From contig CAZLWV010000008.1 of NCBI GenBank assembly GCA_964563135.1, forward strand, positions 22,196 through 86,195: a stretch of DNA of 64,000 nucleotides, written 5' to 3'. Positions 8,128-17,069 of this stretch are shown here, piece by piece; the stretch's first letter is position 1; every line of letters begins with the position of its first letter. The notes under the pieces were generated by a model that saw only the letters and a list, made by a program, of their open reading frames with translations, was not told the DNA's origin and searched no databases. The position numbers and the translations under genes are program-made. This stretch comes from JAAYAY01 sp964563135. Its GTDB lineage: Bacteria; Planctomycetota; Planctomycetia; Pirellulales; Thermoguttaceae.

Positions 8128-9979
8128 CAGGCACCTGCCGGGCCAGCAGCAGCCGACCGTGGATCGACTCGACCGCGGCGAACTGGCTGGACTCGGGCAC
8201 TTCCGCGCCCTGGCGGAGATCGGCCAGAAGCTCGCCGAGCAGTTCCTTTTCGAGCCACCCGGCCAGCCATTGGGCCCGCCGTTGGGCATAGCGGGCTTGC
8301 AGACGGGCAAACAGCCGGCCTGCCGCCTGGCGAACCCCTTCTCCCGCAGTGCTCACCACCGCCTCGCCTCCCCCCGCGATCCCGCCGGCAATGGCCGCCT
8401 CTGTCGCCAACTCGGTTGCCGTGTGGCTCGCCGCATGAACAGCCGCTTGCCCCACCAGATCGCCCGCCACCACGAAACCGCTGACCGCCAGCGTGAGGGT
8501 AAGCGCGGGACGAGCAAGGGCCGCCGCGTGGTCAAGCGATCGCAGAAACCGCACTACCCGAGGATTCTCGCCTTTCCAGGCCTCGAGCTCCGAGCGGAGA
8601 AACCCGCGATAGTCCTCATCGACCGCCGGCAACGACTCATGGGCCCGGCGGACCCGCACCAGAAGGCTCTGCCGCGAGTCGCCCCCCAGCAGCTTGAGCA
8701 ACCGCGGACGCAGCGTATCGTTGCCGATTTTGGTCAGTCGTTCCAGTTCGTCGAGAATCGATTCCACCGCCCGCACGATCGCTGCCTCTTCCTCCTGGCG
8801 AAACGCATCGAGCGGCTTGCTGTCCGGCCGCCCCATCGACCACAGAGCCTGGACTGGTCGGACGACCTGCTGCCCCACCGTGCGATAGAATCCGTGAATC
8901 CGCCGCGACCACTCGCTGCGCCCCGAGTCCCACCAGGAACGAATCTCGCCCGTGAGCACCCCGGCAGGCAGGCTTGGCCAATTGACACGAGCCATGTCGG
9001 AGGCCGACAGCGTCTCCGCCGCGGCTGCAAACTCGGCCGAGGCATTGCGGAGCCTGTCCAGGTAGGCCGGCAGGCCCGAGCCCTTGTCGAGCACGCAGTC
9101 CAGGGCGCCGCGGAAGGTCCGGATCTTGATGGCGTCGAAATGCAGCGAGGCCAGATGCTCCCGGAGATTGCCGGCCGCTTCGGGCTCGCTTCGCCCGTCA
9201 GTGCCGACGGAGAACACCGGCAGGTTTCGCGATTCGGCCGCCGTTCGGTCGTGGGGGGCCACGTACACCAGTTCCGGCGTGATGCGCGTCTCGGCACAGA
9301 ACGTCGCCAGCCACTGGGGCCAGAAGGGCGGATCGGCCGCTAGATCGCACTGATTGAAAACTACGATCACCGGCTTGTCCGCGTCGGCCGCCTCGCGGAA
9401 AAACTGCTTGACGGCCGCGTCGTTGTACTTCTGCTGAGTTAGCACGGCAATCAGCACGTCGGCCGCCTGGCGGATGGCACGCGCACGGCTCCAGTTGACC
9501 ACGGCGTCGGAATCCACGTCGGGTGCGTCGATCAGCAGCAGCCGCGGCGGCACATGCACACCGGCTCGCCAGAACAGCCGGTCTTCGCCCGATTCCCCCA
9601 ACGGATCCTCGGCCGACTGCCAGGGCTTGAGGACGAACCCTTCGAACAGCTCGGCCAGCAGGCTCGAATCGTCCATGCCCGGAGGCACCAGGCAGACCGG
9701 GTGCTTCGTACCCGCCGCCAGGGGGCTGACGGCGCTGGCGATCTCCCCGGCCAGTTGATTGAAAAGAACCGATTTTCCGATGTTCGTGCCGCCGACCACG
9801 GCAACCACCAGAAACGGTTCGCTCTGGAGCTGCGGCACCAGCTTGCGATCCAGGAGCTGGAACCAGTTGCTGTCGGCAGGAGACGAAACCCCAAGATGAG
9901 CCGCCATCGGCTCAAGATGCGCCAGCGCCTCTTCGAGTTGGCAGACCTGGTCGGCCCAGGCCCGAAAATCGGCAGTCAT
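8108..9979 (-). CDS. Membrane-associated P-loop GTPase (Era/dynamin-like)
   Basis: The protein is about 623 residues. The G1 loop is GGTNIGKS at 63-70, G3 is an unusual DAPDVD at 151-156 (where DxxG is usual) and G4 is NQCD at 209-212 (for NKxD), so it is a divergent GTPase. The central part is helical. Near 495-545 is a hydrophobic segment (PALTLTLAVSGFVVAGDLV) followed by a glycine-rich stretch (AIAGGIAGGGEA), suggesting membrane insertion or association as in bacterial dynamin-like and YfjP-type proteins. An upstream start at 10024 would overlap the preceding gene by 31 bases; ATG 9979 lies 14 bases after that gene's stop and was preferred. It is the last gene of a three-gene leftward operon. 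Confidence 0.72.
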   Translation of the reverse strand: MTADFRAWADQVCQLEEALAHLEPMAAHLGVSSPADSNWFQLLDRKLVPQLQSEPFLVVAVVGGTNIGKSVLFNQLAGEIASAVSPLAAGTKHPVCLVPPGMDDSSLLAELFEGFVLKPWQSAEDPLGESGEDRLFWRAGVHVPPRLLLIDAPDVDSDAVVNWSRARAIRQAADVLIAVLTQQKYNDAAVKQFFREAADADKPVIVVFNQCDLAADPPFWPQWLATFCAETRITPELVYVAPHDRTAAESRNLPVFSVGTDGRSEPEAAGNLREHLASLHFDAIKIRTFRGALDCVLDKGSGLPAYLDRLRNASAEFAAAAETLSASDMARVNWPSLPAGVLTGEIRSWWDSGRSEWSRRIHGFYRTVGQQVVRPVQALWSMGRPDSKPLDAFRQEEEAAIVRAVESILDELERLTKIGNDTLRPRLLKLLGGDSRQSLLVRVRRAHESLPAVDEDYRGFLRSELEAWKGENPRVVRFLRSLDHAAALARPALTLTLAVSGFVVAGDLVGQAAVHAASHTATELATEAAIAGGIAGGGEAVVSTAGEGVRQAAGRLFARLQARYAQRRAQWLAGWLEKELLGELLADLRQGAEVPESSQFAAVESIHGRLLLARQVPATGPSG

Positions 9980-9993
9980 ACCATGTTCGCATG

Positions 9994-11250
9994 TTACTGG
10001 CGGCCTACGATCACGGCCACGCAATGCCCCATCCGCGACCGGCTGAGCACCAGCGCGGTCGCAGGAGCGCCTTCCAGCGGCACGCCCCGAACCACGTTGA
10101 CCGGACAGGCCGGATCGGGTGTCTGATAGTTTCGCGTGGGAGGAACCATCCCTCTTTCCAGGCCGATCAGGCTGGCGGCCAGTTCGACCGTGCCGGCCCC
10201 GGCCCCCAGGTTGCCGAGAATGCTCTTCGGAGCAGTGACCGGCACGGCCCCCAGCGTTTCGGCAATGGCTTCCGCCTCGGCGCGGTCATCTTCGATCGTT
10301 CCCAGGCCATCGGCATTGACATGGCCGATCTCCGCGGGCAACATCCCCGCATTGGCCAGAACACCCTGGATCGCGCGGCGCACCAGGTCCCTCTGCGGCC
10401 GCTGGCCTGGAAGCCGGGCCGAAAACACGGAGGAGAACCCGCGGATCCGCGCCAGGATCCTCGCTCCTCTCGCCTCCGCATGGGACCGCTCCTCCAGAAT
10501 CACGGCCCCGGCCCCCTCGCCGTGCACCGTGCCGTCGCGCTCGGCGTCGAAAGGCCTGCAGGCCCCGGCCGGGTCGTCGGTGCGGCGCGACAGCTCGTAG
10601 GCCCTTTCCTTCGCCCACACCTGAGGATGGATCCGGGAACTCGTGCAGCCGGTGATCATGGCATCCGCCTGGCCGCGCTCGATGACCCGTGCAGCCTCCG
10701 CCAGCGCCGTCAGCCCCGAGGTTCCCTCGACGGTCACCGTGTCGTTCGGCCCGCGGGCGTCCCGGCCGATCGCGATATGGCACGCCGGCATGTTGGGAAG
10801 GTACTTCAGCATCCACAACGGAAACATGTCCTCGGTGATCCGGGTTCCCCACCTGGGATACTCGAACGTCTCCAGGGCCATGCACGCCCGGTAGGCCGGT
10901 TCAAGCTCGGCCAGCTCGACAGCAATCAGGTCGGCACCGAAAATCACCCCCAGCCGATCGGGATCCATCGTCCCGTCGGCAACTCCGGCATCGGTCCAGG
11001 CCTTGTCGGCCGCCACGAAACCCATCTGGATGTCGCGGCTCATCACCTTGATGTTCTTGCGCGGCTTGACGTGCTCCTTGGCGTGAAAATCCCCCACCCG
11101 CGCTCCGATTCGGCTCGCCCAAGAGGTGTCGTGAAGCTCTTCGATCACGCCTACCCCGCTTCGTCCCTCGCAGAACGCGGAAAAGAATTCCTCCCGCTCG
11201 AAGCCGACGGGGGTGACCAGGCCGATTCCAGTGATGACCACTTCACGCAT
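9994..11250 (-). CDS. Ketosynthase-fold protein lacking the catalytic triad (FabF-like)
   Basis: The sequence (418 aa) follows FabF/KAS II from the N-terminal VVITGIGLVTPVG to the C-terminus. All three catalytic residues are changed: the nucleophile cysteine position is Gly176 (VEGTSG for xACATG), the first histidine is Asp314 (VNADG for VNAHG), and the second is Asn347 (LGNLGAGAG for TGHLxGAAG); the lysine before it (Lys342) is kept. The fold-determining glycines and the PFDAERDG motif are intact, so this looks like a selected non-condensing homologue, comparable to chain-length factors of type II polyketide synthases, not a pseudogene. The start at ATG 11250 has GGAGGA 8 bases upstream. No ACP, KR or active KS partner is within the window. 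Confidence 0.85.
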   Translation of the reverse strand: MREVVITGIGLVTPVGFEREEFFSAFCEGRSGVGVIEELHDTSWASRIGARVGDFHAKEHVKPRKNIKVMSRDIQMGFVAADKAWTDAGVADGTMDPDRLGVIFGADLIAVELAELEPAYRACMALETFEYPRWGTRITEDMFPLWMLKYLPNMPACHIAIGRDARGPNDTVTVEGTSGLTALAEAARVIERGQADAMITGCTSSRIHPQVWAKERAYELSRRTDDPAGACRPFDAERDGTVHGEGAGAVILEERSHAEARGARILARIRGFSSVFSARLPGQRPQRDLVRRAIQGVLANAGMLPAEIGHVNADGLGTIEDDRAEAEAIAETLGAVPVTAPKSILGNLGAGAGTVELAASLIGLERGMVPPTRNYQTPDPACPVNVVRGVPLEGAPATALVLSRSRMGHCVAVIVGRQ

Positions 11251-11310
11251 TCGCAAACATCCTCCAGGTACGTCCTCTGGCTGGGCTGCCCCACGCATCT
11301 CTCCGCGAAC

Positions 11311-12441
11311 CTAACCGCCCGCCTGCCAATCGTAGATCCGGTAGGTCTTCGTCCGTTTGGCGCCCCCCTTTTCCAGGCTGCCCCGCGAAAACGAGTTCGA
11401 CTCGAGAACCCAGGAAAACTCGGCTTCCTCCATTCCCCATTGGAGCGCCAAAGGCACGATGCCGCTCATGAGGACCAGCCCGATCCCGTGCAACTGGTAT
11501 TCGGGAACGACGTTTGTGCTGACCAGGCGGATCCGCTTGATGGCCCGTTTGTTGCTCAGCAGCTTCCAGAACCCGAAGGGAAACAGACGGCCGTCGATCT
11601 CTCGGATCCGGGGATTGTAGTCCAACAGGGCGAAACACGCTCCAATGATCTCGCCGTTGATCTCGGCGGCAATCGCCAACTCGGGAACCATCAGTTGTTT
11701 CAGCCCCTTGGCCTGATGACTGACCTCCGCCTTGGTCATCGGCACGAATCCCCACGTGTTGCTCATGGCCCGGTTGTAAACCGACAGGAAAGACTCCACG
11801 TCTTCCCGGAAACGACGCCTGTTGAGCGGCCGGACATTCACTTCGAATCGTTCGATGATCTGCTTGCAGATCGGCGTCAGCCGCTCCATCACCGCCGGAA
11901 GCATGTCGATGCTCCCCCAGTAGGCATAGAGATCCTGCGATTTCCGAAAACCGGCCCCCTCGACCAGCCGCTCATAGTAGGGCGGGTTGTAGGTCATCAT
12001 GAAATAGGGCGTCGTGTCGAATCCCTCAATGAGCAGCCCAACCTCGGAATTCAGGCTGGGATTGGCCGGACCGCGGAGCTGCCGAATCCCCCGATCGGCA
12101 AACCACTGGCGAACCGCATCGAACAAGGCGTCGGCTACCTCCTGATCGTCGATCGATTCGAAAAACCCCCAGAAACCGAGGTTCTCCTTGTGATACTCGT
12201 TGTGGCCCACGTTCAGAATCGCCGCGATCCGCCCGCAAACCTCGCCCCCACGGAAGGCCAGAAATGTCTGGATCTCGTTCCGGTCGTAAAACGGGTTCTT
12301 CGAGTAGCCCACCTGCTCCTTCTGATAGGCACGCAGGGGCGGGATCCATACCGGATCCCCCGCATACTGTCTCCACGGATACTCCAGAAACCGCCTCTTG
12401 TCGCGCCGCGAGACGACCGGTTGAACTGCCACTTCTGCCAT
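11311..12441 (-). CDS. GNAT-like acyltransferase family protein (YghO-like), predicted
   Basis: The protein has about 376 residues. Residues 1-130 (ending in a GGEVCGRIAAILN strand-turn like the first half of an N-acyltransferase fold) and 230-370 (LAIAAEINGEIIGACFALLDYNP, then VVPEYQLHGIGLVLM) look like two GNAT-type halves; the second has the beta-bulge and a pyrophosphate-loop-like segment. I recall similar full-length proteins (YghO type) of unknown substrate. ATG 12441 was chosen because the protein-like sequence starts there; the upstream extension looks random. The gene is 60 bases upstream of the inactive ketosynthase on the same strand, which suggests an acyl-carrier or fatty-acyl substrate; that is an inference. 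Confidence 0.62.
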   Translation of the reverse strand: MAEVAVQPVVSRRDKRRFLEYPWRQYAGDPVWIPPLRAYQKEQVGYSKNPFYDRNEIQTFLAFRGGEVCGRIAAILNVGHNEYHKENLGFWGFFESIDDQEVADALFDAVRQWFADRGIRQLRGPANPSLNSEVGLLIEGFDTTPYFMMTYNPPYYERLVEGAGFRKSQDLYAYWGSIDMLPAVMERLTPICKQIIERFEVNVRPLNRRRFREDVESFLSVYNRAMSNTWGFVPMTKAEVSHQAKGLKQLMVPELAIAAEINGEIIGACFALLDYNPRIREIDGRLFPFGFWKLLSNKRAIKRIRLVSTNVVPEYQLHGIGLVLMSGIVPLALQWGMEEAEFSWVLESNSFSRGSLEKGGAKRTKTYRIYDWQAGG

Positions 12442-12637
12442 GGATCGAAGCCTTTGGCCCTTGCTGGCCGCAATCTGCGGGTGGACATGAACGCAACGGG
12501 AAGACCGTTCCGCCTCAATTCGCACTTCCCGCACTTGCCCAAACCCTAAATCTTACCCCCCCGTGTGCGGTAAGGTCAACCGGGTATTCATCCGGCAATC
12601 GTCTCGAAAGAGATCAGCCCGCACGGGATCGACCTTC

Positions 12638-13864
12638 TCAAAGGAGCCGGGCAATCCGTTCCAGGAAAAATGCCGTGATGAGTCCCCCGCCGGTACCCAA
12701 AACGTAGCCCAGAACCCCCATCAGGACGCCGACCGAGGCCAAAGCGGGGTGAAATGCGGCAGCCACGATCGGAGCCGAAGCGGCTCCGCCAATATTGGCC
12801 TGGGAGCCCACCGCCATGCAGAAAACGGGGGCCCGCAGCCACCAGCATAGCAGCAACAGCACGACGCCGTGAAACGTGATCCAGAGGGCGGCAATCGCCA
12901 GCAGGGAAGGCACCTTGAGAACCTGGGCAAACTCGGCCCCGGCCCCGATGCTTGCCACCAGGAGATACAGGAGCACGGAGCCGAACTTGCCGGCGCCGGC
13001 TCCCTCCAGGTTTCGCAGGCTCGTGCAGGAAATCCCCACGCCAATGGCGGTTGCAGTCAGGACCTTCCAGGCAAAGGGACCCACGATCCCGCTCAGATCG
13101 CAGGCGTACGTATCCGTCAGCGAGCCCAACAAGTCTCCGCCCCGATCCGCCAGGGCTGTTCCCACAAAGGCAAGGGCAAGCATCATGAGGAGGTCGGCAA
13201 GACTCGGCGACCGGCTTGCCTGTTGCTGAAACTGCTCGGTCTTGTGTCGCAGCTCGTCCAGAGTGGAACGATCGGCGCCGATGAGCCTGTCGATTCTCTT
13301 CTCGTTGTTGGCAAAGAAGAGCAGGATGGCCATCCAGGTATTCGCCAGTATGACATCGACCACCACCAGCATGGCCTGCGTGGTTCTCGAAACGTCGACA
13401 CTGACGGCAACCGCCAGGAAGTTCGCACTGCCGCCAATCCACGATCCGCTCAATGCGGCCAGCCCGCGCCAGGCCTGGTCGTCCATGCTCTCGGGCACCA
13501 TCCACCCGAGCAGCAGGTAGGCGAGCGGGCCGCCGACAACGATCGAAGCAGACCCGGCCAGAAACAGGGTCAGTTGTTTCGCCCCCAGCCGCATCACGGC
13601 CGGAATGTCGACCGACATCGTCAGCAGAATCAGCGACGCTGGCAGCAATGCGTCCTGGATGAAATCGTACAGACCGCAATCCACAGGGATCACGCCCGAG
13701 TTCGACAGGGCCGTGGGAATGAAGTAGGCGAAGATCAGAAGTGGTATGACTCGGAAAAACGCGCGGCCTGCCCGCGTCCCTTCAGCCCAGAACAGCGCGG
13801 CAAGGACGGCCAAGAAAACCGCAACGATGGCAACCGGTTCCTGAACGAGGGGTGGATCAAACAT
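12638..13864 (-). CDS. DUF819 family membrane protein (YjcL-like)
   Basis: This 408-residue integral membrane protein has about ten hydrophobic segments, beginning with EPVAIVAVFLAVLAALFWAEG. Typical DUF819 features are the LTMSVDIPAVMRLG turn after the third segment, SGSWIGGSANFLAVA, and near the end AVGSQANIGGAASAPIVAA, a small-residue-rich membrane loop that resembles substrate sites of anion or amino-acid exporters. The transported substrate of this family is unknown. It lies 75 bases downstream of the secretin-N protein on the same strand and may be co-transcribed with it. Confidence 0.82.
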   Translation of the reverse strand: MFDPPLVQEPVAIVAVFLAVLAALFWAEGTRAGRAFFRVIPLLIFAYFIPTALSNSGVIPVDCGLYDFIQDALLPASLILLTMSVDIPAVMRLGAKQLTLFLAGSASIVVGGPLAYLLLGWMVPESMDDQAWRGLAALSGSWIGGSANFLAVAVSVDVSRTTQAMLVVVDVILANTWMAILLFFANNEKRIDRLIGADRSTLDELRHKTEQFQQQASRSPSLADLLMMLALAFVGTALADRGGDLLGSLTDTYACDLSGIVGPFAWKVLTATAIGVGISCTSLRNLEGAGAGKFGSVLLYLLVASIGAGAEFAQVLKVPSLLAIAALWITFHGVVLLLLCWWLRAPVFCMAVGSQANIGGAASAPIVAAAFHPALASVGVLMGVLGYVLGTGGGLITAFFLERIARLL

Positions 13865-13939
13865 TCGTCGATTCAGCCGTCCGATCGCCTTGTCGATGTG
13901 ATGAATCTGGCAGGAACTGGAACCGCGGCGGCCACGGTG

Positions 13940-15112
13940 TCATCTGGGGGACGGAACTACCTCCACGTTGCCGGCGCCCGGTGCAGCCGGCTCCCGGCTT
14001 TCATCGAGCCGCTCGATGAGATCCACAACCTCGAAGAACAGGGGATCCTCGGCACTGACAACGATCGTATCCGGATCGGCACCCTCGCCAACCACCATCT
14101 TCCCTGCCGGCACCGTCGGAGCGCCCATCAACGGCGGCGGCTGGACGCCGGGGATCTGCGAAGCGGCCGGCGGCGGCACGGCGCCCGGTTCCACGATCCG
14201 ATCGCGATACACCTGCTGGATGATCCGCAGGATCTCGGCAGAACCGGCGTTGTACAGCGGAACCACTCGCGGAACAACCGGAATCTCCGCCCCCATGGCA
14301 GCCGGCGGGGCGCCTGAAGCAAGACCGGGAACTCCGGTCCGTTCCCCCTCCAGCAGGCTGGCCAGCGTTTCCCGGATCCTGGCGTGGGTGCCGGGCAGGG
14401 CGAGAACGAGGATGCTGCGGGTCCGCCCGTCAAAGGTCAATCGCGCCTCGGGCTGGTCCTGCACCAGTTGCTGCAGGGCCGCCAGAGTCCGGCTCGGATC
14501 GAGTCCGCGAAGTGGATAGACCTGGAAGTTGGGACGCTCGTTGCTGACCGGCGGTTCGGGCACGGCCGCTAGCGGCGGCTGAACCTGGGGCGGCTCCACC
14601 GGCAGCCTGCCGGGCACGGCACGCCGACGCTCCGACCAACGTGGCGCCATCACCAACCCCAGTTCGTCGGCCGACAACTCGGCATTCAGGTTGCGATCCA
14701 GCTCCCAGAGCCTCGCAGGGGCGGCGTTCACCTCGTCGCCCGAGAGGCGGCCGTTGCCGTCGGTGTCGAACAGCCTCAGCAGGGCATTGTCAGACTCCTG
14801 AACGGCCGGCTGCGCGGCAGGAAGCCCCAAAGTCCCGGCAGCCCCGGCAGCGGCGGAAGGTAACCCACCTGGCTCCGCCCCGGCGGGTGCCATGCCCGGA
14901 ATGGTTGCGGGAAGACCGGGCACTCCGGGCAGCGGGCTGGCCGGAAGCTCCGGCGGGGCCGGAACAACCGGGACCGACGAGGGTGCCGTCGGAGCAGGCA
15001 GTTCGGCTGCCGGTGCCGGCGGAACTGCCGGATCGGCCACCTGCGCAGTTGCCAGACCGGCATAGAACAGCAAGGTGATGGCGGTCAGGGTCGCGATTCG
15101 AGAAGCGTTCAT
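13940..15112 (-). CDS. Secreted protein with EF-hand and secretin-N-like domains
   Basis: The 390-residue protein starts with a signal peptide (residues 1-23, ending TAQVA) and is then extremely proline- and alanine-rich to about residue 100. An EF-hand-like loop DTDGNGRLSGDE follows at 115-126, with a second, weaker one. After another proline linker, residues about 195-255 read FQVYPLRGLDPSRTLAALQQL and on to a LVLALPGTHARIRETLASLL helix, the pattern of a secretin_N repeat; a second such unit follows (VPLYNAGSAEILRIIQQVY...DLIERLD). The secretin pore domain is absent, so this is not an outer-membrane secretin. Its role is unknown. It is upstream of the DUF819 gene on the same strand. Confidence 0.72.
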   Translation of the reverse strand: MNASRIATLTAITLLFYAGLATAQVADPAVPPAPAAELPAPTAPSSVPVVPAPPELPASPLPGVPGLPATIPGMAPAGAEPGGLPSAAAGAAGTLGLPAAQPAVQESDNALLRLFDTDGNGRLSGDEVNAAPARLWELDRNLNAELSADELGLVMAPRWSERRRAVPGRLPVEPPQVQPPLAAVPEPPVSNERPNFQVYPLRGLDPSRTLAALQQLVQDQPEARLTFDGRTRSILVLALPGTHARIRETLASLLEGERTGVPGLASGAPPAAMGAEIPVVPRVVPLYNAGSAEILRIIQQVYRDRIVEPGAVPPPAASQIPGVQPPPLMGAPTVPAGKMVVGEGADPDTIVVSAEDPLFFEVVDLIERLDESREPAAPGAGNVEVVPSPR

Positions 15113-15258
15113 GGGTCGCTCCCTCCAAGCATGGGGTGCCGGTTTTCCGCCCAGGTTCTGCGGATAACCGTGTATCCCAACTATTGTCCTTCAGGGGCGT
15201 GTGAAAAAGCAACCCAATGTCCGGGATATTGACGAACCGCCACCCAATCAGGGGATCG

Positions 15259-15292
15259 GAAACGACCCGTCCGACCTCCGACGGGTCGTTTC
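15259..15292 (-). terminator. Intrinsic terminator after the Gfo/Idh/MocA gene
   Basis: A perfect 13-bp stem (15259-15271 with 15280-15292) with an 8-base loop sits about 70 bases beyond the stop of the leftward oxidoreductase gene at 15363. Read on the minus strand it ends in GTTTCC; on the plus strand the tail is GTTTCGCTTATTC, so it may work in both directions. Confidence 0.7.
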
Positions 15293-15362
15293 GCTTATTC
15301 CTCGCGCGGCGTCTCCCCGGGCGTCTGTCCGCCCGCGGAACATCAACCCCATTCGCCGCTCT

Positions 15363-16658
15363 CTACTTGAACTCGGCGAACCCGGGAACGGGGCAGGCAT
15401 AGCTGCCGTCTTCCCTGGGAAGGACCGGCGGCTGGGTATCCCAGCCCAACTCGGCGGGAGCAAGGACCTCCTGGCTGTCGACCGCTTGCTGCCAGGTGAT
15501 CTGCTTGCCCGTGTAGCAGACCATGCGGCCGAGCAGGCCCAGCATGGTGCTGTTGACCATGTAGTCGCCGCTGTTGATCGTTTTGCCGTCTCGGATCGCC
15601 TTGAACAGGGCCACGTGCTCCTCGTCGTACATGTTGCACTTCGGCCCCTCGTATTTCCAGTTCGTTTCGCCGGTGATCTCATACTTGAGAACATCGCAGC
15701 GTCCCTTGGTGCCCAGAACGATGTCGGAGGTCTGGTTGAAAACATTGGCCTGCGCGCGGCTGAAACCATAGACCCGCACGCCGTTCTCGTATTCGTAGCA
15801 GATGGCGTTGTGGTCGAACTGATCGCCGAAATGCGGCTCGACGCACTGGCTCCGCCCGCCGACCCCAAAAGCCGAGACGGGGGGCTTGTCCCCGGTGACC
15901 CAGCCCGCCTTGTCGAGACTGTGAACGAGCGACTGCAGGATGTCGTCGCCGGAGAGCCAATTGAAGTGGTACCAGTTGCGGAGTTGCCACTCCAGCTCGC
16001 TCCACCCTTCCGTGCGGGTGCTGAGGCGATAGGGGCTGCGCATGTAGTTTTCCTGGACGGCAACAACGTCGCCGATGGCCCCGTCGAGGATGCGCTTCAT
16101 GGTTTCCTGCACCCCGGTATCGTAGCGCCAGCAGAGTCCCGAAAGCACGGAGACTCCCTTTTCCCTGGCCAGCTTGCAGGATTCGGCCACCGACTTGAGG
16201 CCCGGAGCATCGACTCCGTGCGGCTTTTCTACAAAAACATGCTTGCCCGCCTCGACAGCCGCCCGGAGATAGGCCGGGTGGAAGCAGGACGCCGTGGCGA
16301 TCAGAATCACGTCGATGTCCGATTCCAGCACCTTCTTGTAGCCGTCGAAGCCGGCGAAACAGTGTTCGTCGTCGACCTGGGTCTGCTCCGGCTTGATCTC
16401 CTTGAGTTGCTTGCGGCCGTTCTGCACCTTGTCGTCAAAAACATCGGCCATGGCCACCAGGTGGGCTCGGGGATCGGCGTTCATCGCATTGGCCGCGGCG
16501 CCGCATCCGCGTCCCCCGCAACCGACCAGACCCACGCGGAGAATGTCGTCGCCCGCCGCATGAACCCAGTGCGAGGCAACCATCGTGCCGACCGTGGCAG
16601 CAACCGAGGCCTTGAGAAAGTTGCGTCGGGAGGTGGGAAGAAATGCATCGCGTGGCAT
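15363..16658 (-). CDS. Gfo/Idh/MocA family oxidoreductase with TAT signal
   Basis: The protein (431 aa) begins with a twin-arginine signal: SRRNFLKAS at 10-18 followed by a hydrophobic core (VAATVGTMVASHWVHA), so it is exported folded with its NAD(P) cofactor. The Rossmann motif VGLVGCGGRGCGAA starts at about 42, and the FVEKP signature of the family is present at about 137. The C-terminal alpha/beta domain binds the sugar substrate. Such exported dehydrogenases are multiplied in planctomycetes and are thought to act on sugars or cyclitols; the substrate here is unknown. ATG 16658 follows GGAG with an 8-base gap; the longer upstream frame is not protein-like. It is transcribed alone and ends at the hairpin near 15260. 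Confidence 0.9.
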   Translation of the reverse strand: MPRDAFLPTSRRNFLKASVAATVGTMVASHWVHAAGDDILRVGLVGCGGRGCGAAANAMNADPRAHLVAMADVFDDKVQNGRKQLKEIKPEQTQVDDEHCFAGFDGYKKVLESDIDVILIATASCFHPAYLRAAVEAGKHVFVEKPHGVDAPGLKSVAESCKLAREKGVSVLSGLCWRYDTGVQETMKRILDGAIGDVVAVQENYMRSPYRLSTRTEGWSELEWQLRNWYHFNWLSGDDILQSLVHSLDKAGWVTGDKPPVSAFGVGGRSQCVEPHFGDQFDHNAICYEYENGVRVYGFSRAQANVFNQTSDIVLGTKGRCDVLKYEITGETNWKYEGPKCNMYDEEHVALFKAIRDGKTINSGDYMVNSTMLGLLGRMVCYTGKQITWQQAVDSQEVLAPAELGWDTQPPVLPREDGSYACPVPGFAEFK

Positions 16659-17069
16659 GGCAGGTTCTCCGATAGAGGATGATCCGAAGCAGGAATCGCC
16701 GGTTCGGCGGGAACAGAGACTCCTCAGCGGGCAGCGCCTGCGCAGCAATTGCACAAGGACAACCGGCGGAAAGCCGCCTTCTTGCGGTCTCCCCTTGCCG
16801 CCACAAGTGCTTTCCGTGCAGACATCCCTGGCGGCCGCTGCGATCGCACGGAAACCATCGCGATCCGTCGTGGCAGTCCGTGCGGCCGTGCTCGCTGAGT
16901 GAGCCCTGTCTGACTGCGATCGTAAGGACTCGCCGGCCCGGAAGCAAGTCCTCGGCAGAACGGCGGAAAAATCGCCTGGGCTTCCCGGCCGATCCCCGCA
17001 CGCGCGTCGGCACGCGCCGGTTGGAAAGTGCCGCACTGCTCCACAGAAAGCGACGACGACGAGTGGTGG
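16659..17069. other. Intergenic region with dispersed repeat copy 2
   Basis: This stretch between the oxidoreductase and histidine kinase genes, both leftward, contains the second copy of the dispersed repeat (16764-16827). Open frames over it are arginine-rich and unsupported. No terminator or promoter is clear. Confidence 0.4.
16764..16827. repeat. Dispersed intergenic repeat, copy 2
   Basis: This 64-bp stretch aligns with 7563-7628 (see that entry), with a 2-base gap and an identical CTTGCGGTCT core. It lies about 105 bases upstream of the TAT-oxidoreductase start on the same transcribed strand, within its possible leader. Confidence 0.5.

Noticed and set aside
9991..12549. Plus-strand open frame of about 850 codons
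   Set aside because: It covers the ketosynthase-like and acyltransferase-like genes in antisense. It lacks any motif and a ribosome binding site.
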